Of a stretch of 64,000 nt of DNA, positions 63,353-64,000 are shown piece by piece. The stretch spans positions 1,302,001 to 1,366,000 of the forward strand of contig JBGAFV010000001.1 of NCBI GenBank assembly GCA_044227095.1. Reading direction: 5' to 3'. Both the position numbers and the translations under genes were made by a program. Positions within the stretch are counted from its first letter, which is position 1. Each line of letters starts with the position of its first letter. The notes beneath the pieces were generated by a model, which ran no database searches, was not told the DNA's origin, and worked only from the letters and a program-made list of their open reading frames with translations. This stretch comes from JACMLD01 sp044227095 (GTDB lineage: Bacteria; Bacteroidota; Bacteroidia; Chitinophagales; Chitinophagaceae).

Positions 63353-64000
63353 ATGACAAATTTTAGTCTTACTACTGCACAAGCAAACGATTACAACAGG
63401 GATGGTTATGTTATTATCAGGAATTTTTTGCAGAAAGAAGAAGTTGATAAGCTTTACCGCATTGCAATAGAAGATGATACCATGCGCAAGCATTCTTTTG
63501 ATTTAAATGATCAAACCGGAAAAAAAACAAAACTGGCATTGTGGTATACGCCGGGCAATGATGCATACGGACTGCTTACCAAAAGTAAAAGAATGATTGA
63601 TGCTGTTGATAAACTGATGGATGGCGATAGTGCTGTTTGTCATTTTCATAGCAAGCTGATGCAGAAAGAACCTAAAGTTGGTGGCGCATGGGAATGGCAC
63701 CAGGATTATGGTTACTGGTACAAGAATGAATTCTTGTTGCCCGATCAAATGATGTCTGTAATGATAGCCATTACTGAAGCCAATAAACAAAACGGTTGCC
63801 TGCAGGTAATAAAAGGCACCCATAAAATGGGAAGGGTAGAACATGGTTTTGCAGGAGAGCAGGTAGGTGCATCGCAGCATTACGTAGACCTGGCATTAAA
63901 AACAATGGAACTGGTGTATGTAGAACTGATGCCCGGCGACGCATTGTTTTTTCATAGTAATTTATTGCACAGGTCAGAAGCCAATCTTTCTGATAATTCA
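63353..64000 (+). CDS. Phytanoyl-CoA dioxygenase family protein (3' truncated by window edge)
   Basis: The first 216 codons of an Fe(II)/2-oxoglutarate dioxygenase, running off the right edge in frame. It has the opening YNRDGYVIIRNFLQKEEVDKL, the metal His-x-Asp (WHQD, His116 and Asp118), and the GDALFFHSNLLHRSEAN segment with the distal His206. PhyH-type enzymes in polysaccharide loci are of unknown substrate, perhaps hydroxylating a sugar derivative. It starts 61 bp after the Gfo/Idh gene on the same strand. Confidence 0.88.
   Translation, partial: MTNFSLTTAQANDYNRDGYVIIRNFLQKEEVDKLYRIAIEDDTMRKHSFDLNDQTGKKTKLALWYTPGNDAYGLLTKSKRMIDAVDKLMDGDSAVCHFHSKLMQKEPKVGGAWEWHQDYGYWYKNEFLLPDQMMSVMIAITEANKQNGCLQVIKGTHKMGRVEHGFAGEQVGASQHYVDLALKTMELVYVELMPGDALFFHSNLLHRSEANLSDNS

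Overview
The window looks like a Bacteroidota chromosome, most likely a Chitinophagaceae-type soil or freshwater bacterium. The reasons are a SusC/SusD pair controlled by an ECF sigma and FecR, many lipoproteins, FtsX-type permeases, TAnnTTTG-like promoter boxes before tRNAs, no obvious Shine-Dalgarno sequences, and moderate GC. No transposase, integrase, CRISPR array, rRNA or prophage gene was seen.

Region 1 (1-13.8 kb) is a sugar-oxidation cluster: the end of an MFS permease, a Tat-exported hydroxypyruvate-isomerase-like TIM barrel, six tandem GMC flavoprotein dehydrogenases, and one small Tat/lipobox subunit of the gluconate 2-dehydrogenase subunit 3 family. All six GMC enzymes keep a C-x5-C-x3-C motif resembling the 3Fe-4S site of bacterial FAD-glucose dehydrogenases. 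None has a signal peptide, so the single small subunit may escort all of them. Their spacers are copies of one another.

Region 2 (13.8-33.3 kb) is mostly housekeeping and metabolism: GH25 lysozyme, radical SAM/SPASM protein, DinB, MarR, GH10-like hydrolase, DegT aminotransferase, RpoN, L,D-transpeptidase, AI-2E transporter, MATE exporter, glycerate kinase, phosphatase, SRPBCC protein, an exported methyltransferase, and a GRP sugar transporter with ribokinase.

Region 3 (33.5-46 kb) holds an FtsX permease, a TPR histidine kinase with NarL-type regulator, and a large L-domain-like lipoprotein. The two-component genes and lipoprotein lie between two direct repeats of about 240 bp. Each repeat carries a permease 5' end, a terminator hairpin and a tRNA-like element. 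Then come tRNA-Asn, a Rieske/HflX pair, an outer-membrane barrel protein and tRNA-Met.

Region 4 (46-64 kb) is a polysaccharide-utilisation locus: ECF sigma, FecR, SusC with STN domain, SusD, LamG lipoprotein, seven-haem cytochrome c, a CRTAC1-type (VCBS plus ASPIC/UnbV) lipoprotein, two GH144 glucanases, a Gfo/Idh/MocA oxidoreductase and a truncated phytanoyl-CoA dioxygenase. GH144 points to beta-1,2-glucan as substrate.

Across the window, intergenic DNA carries repeats with a strict 7-bp period. They use several core words (AGCT, AGTAT, AATTA, GACT) and often occur as inverted pairs. A composite 174-bp tandem repeat recurs at two loci. These repeats and the tRNA-derived hairpins are the least explained parts of the sequence.
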